From Campylobacteraceae bacterium (lineage in GTDB: Bacteria; Campylobacterota; Campylobacteria; Campylobacterales; Campylobacteraceae), in the NCBI GenBank assembly GCA_900753405.1, contig CAADYZ010000007.1, forward strand, positions 1 to 64,000: a stretch of 64,000 bases of DNA, read 5' to 3'. The notes beneath the pieces are model-generated. The model did not search any database and was not told the DNA's origin. It saw only the letters and a list, made by a program, of their open reading frames with translations. Within the stretch, counting starts at the first letter, position 1; each line of letters opens with the position of its first letter. Below are positions 32,677 through 41,286 of this stretch, piece by piece. A program made the position numbers and the translations under genes.

Positions 32677-33088
32677 TTTCGCTCTCCCTTGTAACAAATT
32701 TGGTTTTGAATGGAAGTTTGTGTTGTGCAAGAGTCAAAGCCTCGCGCGCCAACTCCTCGCTAACACCAGCCATTTCAAAAATAATCCTGCCCGGCTTAAT
32801 GTTCATTACCCACTCTTCTACTCCGCCTTTACCTTTACCCATACGAGTTTCAAGTGGCTTTTTTGTAATAGGTTTGTCAGGAAAAACTCTAATCCAAGTT
32901 TTTGCTTGTCTTTTTACATGTCTTGTGTAAGCTTGACGCGCAGACTCGATTTGACGAGAGTTGATCCTGCCTGCCTCAACGGCTTTTAGCCCAAACTCAC
33001 CCAAAGCCAAATTCGCTCCGCTAGTCGCATAGCCTCTGTTGCGACCCTTCATCATCTTACGAAATTTCGTTCTTTTTGGTTGTAACAT
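32663..33088 (-). CDS. rplP: 50S ribosomal protein L16
   Basis: 141 residues at the A-site tRNA elbow. MLQPKRTKFRKMMKGRNRGY and the GKGKGGVEEWV loop are intact, with KLPFKTKFVTRE near the end. The last motif is encoded by a sequence resembling repeat A, but it is conserved in the family and need not be an insertion. It shares one base with rpsC. Confidence 0.96.
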   Translation of the reverse strand: MLQPKRTKFRKMMKGRNRGYATSGANLALGEFGLKAVEAGRINSRQIESARQAYTRHVKRQAKTWIRVFPDKPITKKPLETRMGKGKGGVEEWVMNIKPGRIIFEMAGVSEELAREALTLAQHKLPFKTKFVTRESENEIY

Positions 33089-33780
33089 TATCTACCCCTT
33101 CTAGTTCGTTGGCGGCGTTTTGGCTCGTCTGCACTCTCAGCTGGAATGCCTTTGCCTAAAATCTCACCTTTGAAAATCCAAACTTTAACGCCGATATTTC
33201 CGTAAGTAGTTTGAGCCTCAGCTCTGCCGTAATCGATCTTAGCGCGGAATGTGTGAAGTGGAACACGCCCTTCAAGATACCACTCAGTGCGCGCCATCTC
33301 CGCTCCGCCAAGACGACCTGAAACACAAACTTTAATCCCCTTTGCGCGTGCTTTTTGTGCTGCTTGAATAACCTTTTTCATAGCCCTACGAAACGCTACG
33401 CGTTTTTCAAGCTGAATTGCAACATTCTCAGCTGCAAGCTGTGCGCTAGCGCCGCTGTCACGCTCTTCGCGGATGTTGATTGTGATGTCTTTTTTGACAA
33501 GCTTTGTTAGCTCGTTTTTCAAAATCTCAACCTCTTCGCCTTTTTTACCGATGATAACACCAGGTCGCGCAGCTACAAGAGTTACGCGAATTTTGCGTGC
33601 TGTTCGCTCGATGATAATTTGGCTAATCCCAGCGTAGTAAAGTTTGCTTTTTAGAAACTTACGAATTTTATAATCTTCACCAATTCCCTCTGCCAAATTT
33701 GATTTTGACGGAAACCAGCGAGACTCCCAATTGCGATTGATACCAAGTCTAAGACCTATTGGATTTACTTTTTGTCCCAT
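33088..33780 (-). CDS. rpsC: 30S ribosomal protein S3
   Basis: 230 residues. The KH domain (RPGVIIGKKGEEVEILKNEL) binds mRNA at the entry channel. AKGIKVCVSGRLGGAEMARTEW is the C-terminal domain signature. A repeat A-like sequence encodes SKSNLAEG near residue 26, just where S3 proteins vary. It overlaps rplP by one base. Confidence 0.96.
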   Translation of the reverse strand: MGQKVNPIGLRLGINRNWESRWFPSKSNLAEGIGEDYKIRKFLKSKLYYAGISQIIIERTARKIRVTLVAARPGVIIGKKGEEVEILKNELTKLVKKDITINIREERDSGASAQLAAENVAIQLEKRVAFRRAMKKVIQAAQKARAKGIKVCVSGRLGGAEMARTEWYLEGRVPLHTFRAKIDYGRAEAQTTYGNIGVKVWIFKGEILGKGIPAESADEPKRRQRTRRGR

Positions 33781-33781
33781 C

Positions 33782-34111
33782 TTACGCGTCCTTTTGTGGT
33801 TTGCTAACTTCTACAATGATATGACTAGTTGGTTTGCGGATTCTACCAGCACTACCCCTAGCGCGTGGCTGAAATCTCTTTAAAACCGCACCAGCATCTA
33901 CACGGCAACTGCTAACAATCACCTCGCTTGGCTCAAAACCGCCGTTTGCAACCGCGCTTGAAATCGCATTTGCGATATATTTAGCACCTTTGTTTGGCAT
34001 AAAGCTCAAACTTGCTAGTGCAAATTCTGCGTTAAGTCCTTGCACCTCTCGTGCGATCAATCTAGCTTTCGTTGGAGAAAGACGAAGAAATTTTAAAATT
34101 GCTCTACTCAT
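33782..34111 (-). CDS. rplV: 50S ribosomal protein L22
   Basis: 109 residues. Its long hairpin lines the peptide exit tunnel. FLRLSPTKARLIAREVQGLN and the tunnel loop RFQPRARGSAGRIRKPTSHI are clear. One base separates it from rpsC. Confidence 0.96.
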   Translation of the reverse strand: MSRAILKFLRLSPTKARLIAREVQGLNAEFALASLSFMPNKGAKYIANAISSAVANGGFEPSEVIVSSCRVDAGAVLKRFQPRARGSAGRIRKPTSHIIVEVSKPQKDA

Positions 34112-34120
34112 ACCCTCTCC

Positions 34121-34402
34121 TTACTTGCCGATTTTCTTTTGGACTGAGCCCTTGTGACCCTTAAAAGTTCGCGTTGGAGCAAACTCGCCTAATTTATAAC
34201 CGATATGATTTTCTGTTACATAAACAGGAATGAAACTTTTGCCATTATGCACATTAAATGTAAGCCCAATCATATCAGGCGTGATTGTGCTGCGGCGACT
34301 CCAAGTTTTGATCGGCTTGTTGTCATTAGCCGCCTTTGCTGCAAGGACTTTTTTCATCACATGCGCATCGACAAATGGACCTTTTTTTAATGATCTAGCC
34401 AT
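34121..34402 (-). CDS. rpsS: 30S ribosomal protein S19
   Basis: 93 residues in the 30S head. It begins MARSLKKGPFVDAHVMKKV and includes TWSRRSTITPDMIGLTFNVH and the LGEFAPTRTFKGH signature. It shares one base with rplB. Confidence 0.97.
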   Translation of the reverse strand: MARSLKKGPFVDAHVMKKVLAAKAANDNKPIKTWSRRSTITPDMIGLTFNVHNGKSFIPVYVTENHIGYKLGEFAPTRTFKGHKGSVQKKIGK

Positions 34403-35232
34403 TATTTACCCTTTCTTCGTGAAATGATAAGCCTATCGCTTGCCTTCTTGGTGCGAGTTTTAAAGCCTTTTGTTGGCTTGCCCCAAGGAGTAACTGGATG
34501 ACGACCTGAATTTTTCTTGCCTTCACCACCGCCGTGTGGGTGATCTACTGGGTTCATAGCAGAACCACGAGTTTGAGGTCTTACGCCTAAATATCTGCTG
34601 CGCCCTGCTTTACCGATCACAACATTAGCCCAATCCTCATTACCGACATTGCCAATAGTCGCCATACACTCAGCCAAAACGCGTCTCATCTCGCCGCTAG
34701 GAAGCCTTAGAATGACATACTTCTCTTCTTTACCAAGCAGTTGAACTGCGCCGCCTGCGCTTCTTGCAAGTTGCGCGCCTTTGCCCGGTTTTAACTCGAT
34801 GTTATGCAAAATCGTTCCCACTGGGATGCTTTTTAGCTTCATTGCGTTGCCCGGCTTAATGTCAAGTCCGCTCTCTGCCGCGCAAACAACATCGCCAACT
34901 TTAAGTCCGCTTGGTTGCAAAATGTAGCGTTTGTCGCCGTCAAGGTAAGAGATTAGCGCGATGCGGCAGTTGCGATTTGGATCATACTCGATCGCTGCAA
35001 CTTTACCCTCAACACCGAATTTGCGTCTTTTGAAGTCGATAATTCTGTAAAGCTTTTTTGCGCCACCTTCTTTGTGCCTGCTGGTAATGCGTCCGTTGTT
35101 GTTACGACCTGATTTAACAGGGACTTTAACAAGCAAAGACCTAACACTTGGCTTAGCTGTGATGTCATCTGTTGCCAAAGTTGTTAAAAATCTGCGTCCG
35201 GCTGTATATGGTTTAAAAGTTTTAATCGCCAT
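34402..35232 (-). CDS. rplB: 50S ribosomal protein L2
   Basis: 276 residues, close to the peptidyl transferase centre. The RNA-binding RGSAMNPVDHPHGGGEGKK and GRHPVTPWGKPTKGFKTR near the C-terminus are diagnostic and contain the functionally important His. It is separated from rplW by one base. Confidence 0.97.
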   Translation of the reverse strand: MAIKTFKPYTAGRRFLTTLATDDITAKPSVRSLLVKVPVKSGRNNNGRITSRHKEGGAKKLYRIIDFKRRKFGVEGKVAAIEYDPNRNCRIALISYLDGDKRYILQPSGLKVGDVVCAAESGLDIKPGNAMKLKSIPVGTILHNIELKPGKGAQLARSAGGAVQLLGKEEKYVILRLPSGEMRRVLAECMATIGNVGNEDWANVVIGKAGRSRYLGVRPQTRGSAMNPVDHPHGGGEGKKNSGRHPVTPWGKPTKGFKTRTKKASDRLIISRRKGK

Positions 35233-35233
35233 T

Positions 35234-35515
35234 TTAGCCCTCCATATTTGTTAAATTTGCGCCCTCTGGCAACTTAACATAAAACTTTTTAAAGTTATCT
35301 CGCACACCAGGGCGACCTCTAAATCGTTTAACCTTTCCATCTACGCGAAGTGAATTTACGCGAAGTGGAGTAACGCCAAAATACTCTTTAAGCACAGATT
35401 TTAATCCATTTTTACTAACTCGCGGAGAAGTTTGGATAACCACAAAGCCCTTCTCGCCAAGTGAAAGAGATTTTTCTGTGTAAAGAATCGTCTTAATATC
35501 TGTAATATCTGCCAT
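35234..35515 (-). CDS. rplW: 50S ribosomal protein L23
   Basis: 93 residues at the tunnel exit, docking site for trigger factor and SRP. ILYTEKSLSLGEKGFVVIQT and VNSLRVDGKVKRFRGRPG fit the family. It is spaced 15 bases from rplD. Confidence 0.94.
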   Translation of the reverse strand: MADITDIKTILYTEKSLSLGEKGFVVIQTSPRVSKNGLKSVLKEYFGVTPLRVNSLRVDGKVKRFRGRPGVRDNFKKFYVKLPEGANLTNMEG

Positions 35516-35530
35516 TTTAACCTCTTTTGA

Positions 35531-36139
35531 CTATTTTACGATTTGGTCTAATGCTGTTTTTTCTACGATCACCGCACCATAAACTGCAACCAAATAACCA
35601 TTTAACTCGCGTGAATCTACAACATAGCAGTTTTTCAAGTTTCGGTAAGCCAACAAAGTTTGCACATCCAAATTCTCTTTAACTACTAATAAATCGCGAA
35701 CGCCTAACTTTTTAACCAATGCAGCTGCGTCTTTTGTTTTACCGCTTGAAATGGTTAAATTCTCGGTTACAAACAGCTTTCCTTCAACCGCTTTTTCATT
35801 CAAAGCAAATTCCAAAGCAAGTCTTTTTTGCTTTTTATTAACCTTTTGCTCGTAATTGCGGTTATTTGTAGGACCAAAAGCCACCGCACCGCCAACCCAA
35901 ACATTCGTCCTAGTTGAACCTGCGCGCGCTCCGCCTCTGCCCTTTTGTCTCCAAGGTTTTTTACCGCCACCGCTAACTTCGCTGCGACCTTTTGTGTGAG
36001 CCGAATTTGCTCTAAGGCTAGCTAAATAGCTCTTTACATATAAATATAAGTTGTGAGAATTTACCTCGCCATAACTTTGCGGAAGTGCGATTTGTCCTGC
36101 ATTTTCAAATTTGTCATTTAAAACTAAAATATCACTCAT
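35531..36139 (-). CDS. rplD: 50S ribosomal protein L4
   Basis: 202 residues. The internal extension that reaches the exit tunnel is present (KGRSEVSGGGKKPWRQKGRG, then ARAGSTRTNVWVGG). In some proteobacteria L4 represses its own S10 operon through the leader RNA; whether that applies here is unknown. The ATG overlaps the rplC stop by four bases. Confidence 0.96.
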   Translation of the reverse strand: MSDILVLNDKFENAGQIALPQSYGEVNSHNLYLYVKSYLASLRANSAHTKGRSEVSGGGKKPWRQKGRGGARAGSTRTNVWVGGAVAFGPTNNRNYEQKVNKKQKRLALEFALNEKAVEGKLFVTENLTISSGKTKDAAALVKKLGVRDLLVVKENLDVQTLLAYRNLKNCYVVDSRELNGYLVAVYGAVIVEKTALDQIVK

Positions 36140-36711
36140 TTTACAATCCTCACTCTTCCTAATGCTCCGTTATACCCAGAAACAGACCCTTTAACCGCTA
36201 AAATGCCGCTATTTGCGTCAAAGCTAACAACTTCATTTTTAACCGTGTTTGTCTCATTTCCCATATGTCCTGCCATCTTCATACCCGGCTGAACGCGACC
36301 TGGCCACTCGCAGTTACCGATCGAACCGTGTCTTCGGTGAAACCTTGAACCGTGTGATTTAGGACCGCCTGCAAAACCGTGTCGTTTTACAACGCCTTGA
36401 TAGCCACGACCTTTTGTAGTAAAGGTAACTTTAAGAACTTTCGCCTCGCCAAGTGCTGATGTGTCTAAATCCCCAACTGACGCGTTTTTAACGCTAATTG
36501 TTGCGAATTTGTTAAACTCTTCGCTAATGGCGTATTTTTTTTGCTGTCCTGCGATGGCTTTGTTTTTTGCCTTTGTAGCGCTATACGCAACAAACGCTCG
36601 CTCGCCATTTACTTCGCAAACCTTAGTAGGCAAAACGCGCAAAAGTGTTACAGGAGTGCTGACTAGACCAATTGTTCGGCTCATACCGATTTTTTCGACA
36701 ATAAATTCCAT
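36136..36711 (-). CDS. rplC: 50S ribosomal protein L3
   Basis: 191 residues. GYQGVVKRHGFAGGPKSHGS and HRRHGSIGNCEWPGRVQPG form the loop near the peptidyl transferase centre, followed by GMKMAGHMG, the family signature. It lies nine bases after rpsJ. Confidence 0.96.
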   Translation of the reverse strand: MEFIVEKIGMSRTIGLVSTPVTLLRVLPTKVCEVNGERAFVAYSATKAKNKAIAGQQKKYAISEEFNKFATISVKNASVGDLDTSALGEAKVLKVTFTTKGRGYQGVVKRHGFAGGPKSHGSRFHRRHGSIGNCEWPGRVQPGMKMAGHMGNETNTVKNEVVSFDANSGILAVKGSVSGYNGALGRVRIVK

Positions 36712-36720
36712 CTAATCCTC

Positions 36721-37095
36721 CTACTTCGCTGCTTTGCTACTTTTAGCACTTGTCTTAGCGGTTTTTGCAGCTTGCTTAGCTGGTGCTTCGCTAAGTGCTC
36801 GAACCTCAACATTTACCTCTGGCGCAAGATTAAGATTAGTCAAGCTATCAACCGTATCAGAAGTAGCAGATACGATGTCTAACATTCGAGCGTGGATTTT
36901 CATCTCGAATTGCTCGCGTGAATCTTTGTTGATGTACGGTGATTTAAGCACAGTGTAGCGTTTGATCTTCGTTGGCATCGGAACTGGTCCGCGAACATCA
37001 GCACCCGTGCGTTTAACAGCCTCAACAATAGCCAAAACAGTGCCGTCCAAAACCCTGTGGTCATAAGCTTTAAGCTTTAACCTAATTCTCTCCAT
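36721..37095 (-). CDS. rpsJ: 30S ribosomal protein S10 with Lys/Ala tail
   Basis: First gene of the operon. The body is standard: ERIRLKLKAYDHRVLDGTV, then GPVPMPTKIKRYTVLKSPY and SREQFEMKIHARMLDI. The protein is 124 residues, about 20 longer than the usual 103, because of a C-terminal tail rich in Lys and Ala (SEAPAKQAAKTAKTSAKSSK). Such a tail is not needed for the NusB or 16S contacts of S10 and is a lineage-specific extension. The stop and the start of rplC are nine bases apart. Confidence 0.95.
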   Translation of the reverse strand: MERIRLKLKAYDHRVLDGTVLAIVEAVKRTGADVRGPVPMPTKIKRYTVLKSPYINKDSREQFEMKIHARMLDIVSATSDTVDSLTNLNLAPEVNVEVRALSEAPAKQAAKTAKTSAKSSKAAK

Positions 37096-37244
37096 TTGAG
37101 TCCTTTAAAATAACTTGTTGCAACGCGCAACACTTGATTGTCATACAAAAACCACAACTCACGCTTAATCAAATTCGAATTTGACGCCAAAACCAAAACG
37201 AGTAACTTGAAAATGCTAAAATCGCAGAAATTTGCCGCAGGAGG

Positions 37245-37276
37245 CTTTTGGCGATGTTAATGAAGAACATCAAAAG
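37245..37276. other. Hairpin in the S10 operon leader
   Basis: CTTTTG-GC-GATGTT, a seven-base loop, then AACATC-AAAAG form a strong stem in the roughly 200-base untranslated leader of rpsJ. Position suggests a regulatory or stabilising role, but no known r-protein leader motif is recognised. Confidence 0.5.
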
Positions 37277-37298
37277 CACTGCAAAATCAAGCAACAAT

Positions 37299-37304
37299 AT
37301 TATA
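37299..37304 (-). promoter_or_regulatory. Probable promoter of the S10-spc operon
   Basis: The minus strand carries GGCTATAATATTG with a perfect TATAAT at 37304-37299. T-rich blocks lie upstream at about one-helix-turn spacing, the Campylobacter sigma-70 style. It lies about 204 bases before rpsJ. Confidence 0.6.
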
Positions 37305-37483
37305 GCCAAAAATTTCAGATTTGCAACTTTTTTTGTAAAATTTAACTATTTTTTGGATTTTTTTTCCCTCTAAAAAGGAAAAAAGTGGTGATTTGGCAAG
37401 AAATTTCTCGCAAGCACAAAGGCGAACTCGTTAAAAATCTACCATTGTGTAATATTTATGTAATATGATTTAATTTTTGTATA

Positions 37484-37542
37484 ATATTATAATCATATTT
37501 TTAAGATATTATTATATATATTTAAAGATATTATAATCATAT
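37484..37542. repeat. Direct repeat ATATTATAATCATAT in an AT-rich spacer
   Basis: The 15-base sequence occurs at 37484-37498 and 37528-37542 in the gene-free stretch 37096-37926. Both contain TATAAT, so they may be promoters or paired binding sites for metE or the S10 operon. Apart from these, the leader hairpin and two repeat A copies (about 37173 and 37567), nothing is seen in this 830-base gap. Confidence 0.5.
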
Positions 37543-37926
37543 CACATAAAAAAGCGAAAAAGCAAAATTGTAAAAATCAAATTTGATTTAAGCATCTTTT
37601 AAAAAAAAATTAGGCACAATTCGCGCTTATTTAAATCATATTGCAAAGGCAATTAAACAAATGAAAAGTCCCATGCTATAAGCTGCTAACCAGTTTCTGC
37701 TCAAACACAACAAGTTGCTGCAACCTGCTTTTACAAAAAAGTAAAGTTGTTTTCGCGCGCGCTTTTCTTACATTTTTTTACACTAATTTTTACACCAAAA
37801 TCATCAGATCAATCGCACTTTTACAAATGCAAATGCGCAGCTAGTCTTGCACTAGTTCATAATTGAAAATGCCAAAGCGCATTTTGACTTATGCATTTAT
37901 GCAGTATTTTTCATCAAAGGACTTTT

Positions 37927-40173
37927 ATGACAAAAAGTTTTGTTACTGGTTTTAGTCGTATCGGGCAGAAGCGCGAGCTGAAATTTGCGCTTGAAGCGTT
38001 TTGGGCGGGCAAAACTACTTTTAGCGAAGTTGGACGCGTTGCAAAAGAGCTGAGGACTAAGCATTGGGAGTTGCAAAAAAATGCTGGCATCGACTACATC
38101 AGCGTGAATGACTTTTCGTTTTATGACGGGATGCTTGACGCGGCGGTGCTTTTTGGTGCGTTGCCAAAGCGTTTTAGCAACCTTAGCGGCGAGACGGCGT
38201 ATTTTGCAGCAGCCAGAGGTAACAAAGACGCGGTGGCGATGGAGATGACGAAGTGGTTTAACACAAACTACCACTACATCGTGCCAGAGCTTGCGGAGGA
38301 CACAAAATTTGAGTTAAATCCGCAAAAAATTCTTGCTGAGATCAGTGAGGCAAAAGAGCTTGGCGTTAAAAACATCAAACTAAATCTAGTTGGACCAATC
38401 ACATTTCTAGCACTTTCAAAAAGCATTGACGCGAGCGAGCCGCTTCATCTGCTTTCGCAAGTCACCGCACTTTACGCAAAACTACTCGACCTTGTCAAAG
38501 AGGATGTGGCGATCGTTCAGTTTGACGAGCCGATTTTCGTCACAAGCAGAGGCGCAAAACTCACAGGGCTGATCAAAAAAACCTACGACCTACTTAACAA
38601 AAGCGGCGTGAAAATTTTGTTTAATACATTTTTCGAGCACGCAACTGAGGCGTTAAAAGAGGTTGTCAAAACTGACATTTACGCAGTTGGGCTTGACTTT
38701 GTTTATGGTGAGCAAAGCGAGGCACTAAACATCCTCTCAAACGCGAAACAAGTTTTGTTTGCAGGGTTGATCGACGGGCGTAACATCTGGCGGGCGGATT
38801 TGAGCGCTAAGTTGTCGCTTGCCGAGAAGATCGTAAGTAGCGTTGGCGAGGAGAGAGTTGTCGTTGGAACAAGTTGTTCGCTGCTACATGTGCCGTTTAG
38901 TTTAGAGGGCGAAGAGTTTGCTATTAAAGAATGGCTAAGTTTTGGCGTGCAAAAGCTTGACGAGGTTGGCTTGCTTGCAAGGGCGATCAACGGCAGGCTA
39001 AGTGACGAGGACGCGGCTAAGTTCAAAGAAAACTCACTCGCCATCGCATCAAGGCGAGAATCAAATTTGATCCACAACAAAACGGTGCAAGAAAGGTGCA
39101 AAAACCTCAACAAATTTCAGCGAGACGGCGAGTTAAACGAGCGTTTGGCGTTGCAAGCAGGCGAGCTAAACCTGCCTGTGCTGCCAACAACGACAATCGG
39201 CTCTTTTCCTCAAACAAACGAGCTACGCGCGGTGCGAAACGCCTTTAAAAAGGGTGTAATAGACGAGCAGAGCTACAAAGCTGAGATCAAAAGATATATC
39301 CAAGACTGCGTTGCTGTACAAGAGAGCATCGGGCTTGATGTGCTAGTCCATGGCGAGCCTGAGAGGAATGATATGGTTGAGTATTTTGGCGAGCAGCTCT
39401 CTGGCTACGCATTTAGCAAAAACGGCTGGGTGCAAAGCTACGGTTCGCGCTGCGTTAAGCCGCCTCTTTTGTTTGGTGATGTTAGTCGTCCAAAGGCGAT
39501 GAGCGTTGAGTGGATTACATACGCGCAAAGTTTGACTAAAAAGACGATGAAGGGGATGCTAACTGGTCCAGTGACGATTATGAACTGGTCGTTTGTGCGG
39601 GATGATTTGGCTAGAAGCGAAGTTGCAAAACAGCTTAGCCTTGCGATTTATGATGAGATTTGCGACCTTCAAGAGGCGGGGATTAAGATCATTCAAGTTG
39701 ATGAGGCGGCGTTTAAAGAGGGCTATCCACTTCGTGACGAAAACATCGCCGCTTACGAGAAGTTTGCGGTTGATGCGTTTAAAATCTCTGTTAGCGGGGC
39801 GTGGAAAAAGACGCAAATCCACACGCATATGTGTTACAGCGCGTTTAACGACATCATCGCCACAATCGAGGCGATGGACGCGGATGTCATCAGCATCGAA
39901 ACGGCAAGAAGCGGCAACAAACTCCTTCATGTCTTTAAGAAATTTGGCTACAAAGCGCAAATCGGTCCGGGCGTGTATGACATCCACTCGCCGCGTGTGC
40001 CAAGCCAAGAGGAGATCGAAAAACAGATCGACCTAATTTTAGAAGTTCTGCCAGTAAATCAACTTTGGATCAACCCAGATTGCGGTTTAAAAACGCGCAA
40101 ATGGGAGGAAGTTAAGCCGAGTTTGGAAAAAATGGTCTTAGCGGTGAAAGCAAAACGCAAAACACTCGCATAA
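37927..40173 (+). CDS. metE: Cobalamin-independent methionine synthase
   Basis: Transfers methyl from 5-methyltetrahydrofolate-triglutamate to homocysteine without B12. At 748 residues it has both barrels. The N-terminal half starts FVTGFSRIGQKRELKFALE. The C-terminal half begins LPVLPTTTIGSFPQTNELR near residue 415 and has the zinc ligands in IHTHMCYSAF (His and Cys) and NPDCGLKTR (Cys). AAAGGA precedes the ATG at 37927; the upstream frame is excluded. It is followed by a MetF-like gene, so methyl supply and use are adjacent. Confidence 0.96.
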   Translation: MTKSFVTGFSRIGQKRELKFALEAFWAGKTTFSEVGRVAKELRTKHWELQKNAGIDYISVNDFSFYDGMLDAAVLFGALPKRFSNLSGETAYFAAARGNKDAVAMEMTKWFNTNYHYIVPELAEDTKFELNPQKILAEISEAKELGVKNIKLNLVGPITFLALSKSIDASEPLHLLSQVTALYAKLLDLVKEDVAIVQFDEPIFVTSRGAKLTGLIKKTYDLLNKSGVKILFNTFFEHATEALKEVVKTDIYAVGLDFVYGEQSEALNILSNAKQVLFAGLIDGRNIWRADLSAKLSLAEKIVSSVGEERVVVGTSCSLLHVPFSLEGEEFAIKEWLSFGVQKLDEVGLLARAINGRLSDEDAAKFKENSLAIASRRESNLIHNKTVQERCKNLNKFQRDGELNERLALQAGELNLPVLPTTTIGSFPQTNELRAVRNAFKKGVIDEQSYKAEIKRYIQDCVAVQESIGLDVLVHGEPERNDMVEYFGEQLSGYAFSKNGWVQSYGSRCVKPPLLFGDVSRPKAMSVEWITYAQSLTKKTMKGMLTGPVTIMNWSFVRDDLARSEVAKQLSLAIYDEICDLQEAGIKIIQVDEAAFKEGYPLRDENIAAYEKFAVDAFKISVSGAWKKTQIHTHMCYSAFNDIIATIEAMDADVISIETARSGNKLLHVFKKFGYKAQIGPGVYDIHSPRVPSQEEIEKQIDLILEVLPVNQLWINPDCGLKTRKWEEVKPSLEKMVLAVKAKRKTLA

Positions 40174-40203
40174 CACGCATTTAAAGCCATTTTGTGGATT
40201 TTA

Positions 40204-40248
40204 AATTAGTATTTATAGGGACTAGATTAGTCCTTATGGATACTAATT
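40204..40248. other. Imperfect dyad downstream of metE
   Basis: AATTAGTAT and ATACTAATT flank an inner GGACTA-GAT-TAGTCC stem, with a symmetric internal loop between them. It lies 30 bases after metE and 94 before the MetF-like gene. It may be a terminator, an operator or an RNA leader element. Confidence 0.5.
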
Positions 40249-40273
40249 GCTACTTTTGGCTTAGGCGGATTTT

Positions 40274-40317
40274 TTAAAGATATGTCAAAAGCAAATTTGA
40301 TTTTGACATATCTTTAA
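40274..40317. repeat. Repeat A expanded to a 44-bp palindrome
   Basis: The repeat A palindrome is extended by arms TTAAAGATA/TATCTTTAA and has one mismatch. It is 24 bases before the MetF-like start, so it would fold in that mRNA leader. Confidence 0.82.
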
Positions 40318-40341
40318 GAGATTTGACGATAAGGAACTAGC

Positions 40342-41274
40342 GTGAAATTAATAGAAAAATTACGCGCAAATTTGCCAGTTTTGTTGTATGGACTCACTCC
40401 GCCACGGCTAAGCAAAACGCCACAAGAAGCAGAGCTTATCGCCCAGAGGCAGCTTAGCCGTTTAGAGGGGCTAAACTTTGACGGGCTTGTGGTGTATGAC
40501 CTGCAAGATGAAAGCGATAGAGCGCAGGACCGCCCTTTTGAGTTTAGCGGATGTTATGCGCCAGAGCGCTACTACAAAGAATTTTTAAAGGCGAGATACG
40601 AAGCGGTACTCTACAAAGCCGTTAGCCACCTCTCTCACGAGAAGTTAGCCGAGTTTTTGCACGCCACTAGTGCTAATCCGCTCGTGTTTGTCGGCGCAGC
40701 TAGCTCTAAAACACGCACTTTAACCTCGCTTTCTCAGGCGTATGAGACCAAAAAGGCGCTCAAAAAAAACGGCTGTTTAGGCGGCATCGCCATCAGCGAG
40801 CGGCACTCTACAAAGTTTGACGAGGATCACCGCGTGGCTAAAAAAATTCTTGGCGGTTGCGAATTTTTCGTGACTCAGGCGGTTTTTGACGCGGTGAAAA
40901 CCAAGAAATTTTTGGATGATTACGCGATGCTTAGTATCAAAAAAGTGCCGATCATCTTCACATTTACGCCGATTGGCTCGTTCAAGTCGTTAGAGTTTAT
41001 CAAATGGCTAGGCGTGAGCATTCCAAAATTTGTAGAAGAGCAGATTTTTGGTGACGGTGAAGACAGAGCACTTGAAAGGTCGGCGCGATTTTGCACTGAT
41101 GTGTTTAAGTTTTTGCGAGCTTACGCGGACGCAAAAGGGATTGTCGTTGGGGCAAACATCGAAAGCATCAGCACCAAAAAAAGCGAAATAGAATGCAGTT
41201 TGGAGCTGCTGAAAAACTTTGCACCGCTTGTGTATAAAGGCTTTGAAAAGAGCTATGTGGAATACTGCATTTAA
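40342..41274 (+). CDS. Methylenetetrahydrofolate reductase-like protein
   Basis: A 310-residue protein that I read as a divergent MetF-type barrel. LLYGLTPPRLSK near the start replaces the usual FEIFPP motif. GLVVYDLQDESDR and the later VPIIFTFTPIGS resemble related atypical reductases found in other bacteria. Location right after metE supports a role in making 5-methyl-THF. The classical MetF fingerprint is only partly present, so cofactor and direction are uncertain. The start codon follows AAGGA by seven bases. The gene is six bases or so ahead of the next one, in an operon. Confidence 0.6.
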   Translation: MKLIEKLRANLPVLLYGLTPPRLSKTPQEAELIAQRQLSRLEGLNFDGLVVYDLQDESDRAQDRPFEFSGCYAPERYYKEFLKARYEAVLYKAVSHLSHEKLAEFLHATSANPLVFVGAASSKTRTLTSLSQAYETKKALKKNGCLGGIAISERHSTKFDEDHRVAKKILGGCEFFVTQAVFDAVKTKKFLDDYAMLSIKKVPIIFTFTPIGSFKSLEFIKWLGVSIPKFVEEQIFGDGEDRALERSARFCTDVFKFLRAYADAKGIVVGANIESISTKKSEIECSLELLKNFAPLVYKGFEKSYVEYCI

Positions 41275-41286
41275 CAAGGAGTGAGC

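Noticed and set aside
32693..32712. Repeat A-like sequence at the end of rplP as an insertion
   Set aside because: It encodes KTKF, which is conserved in L16 of other bacteria, so similarity to the repeat may be chance.
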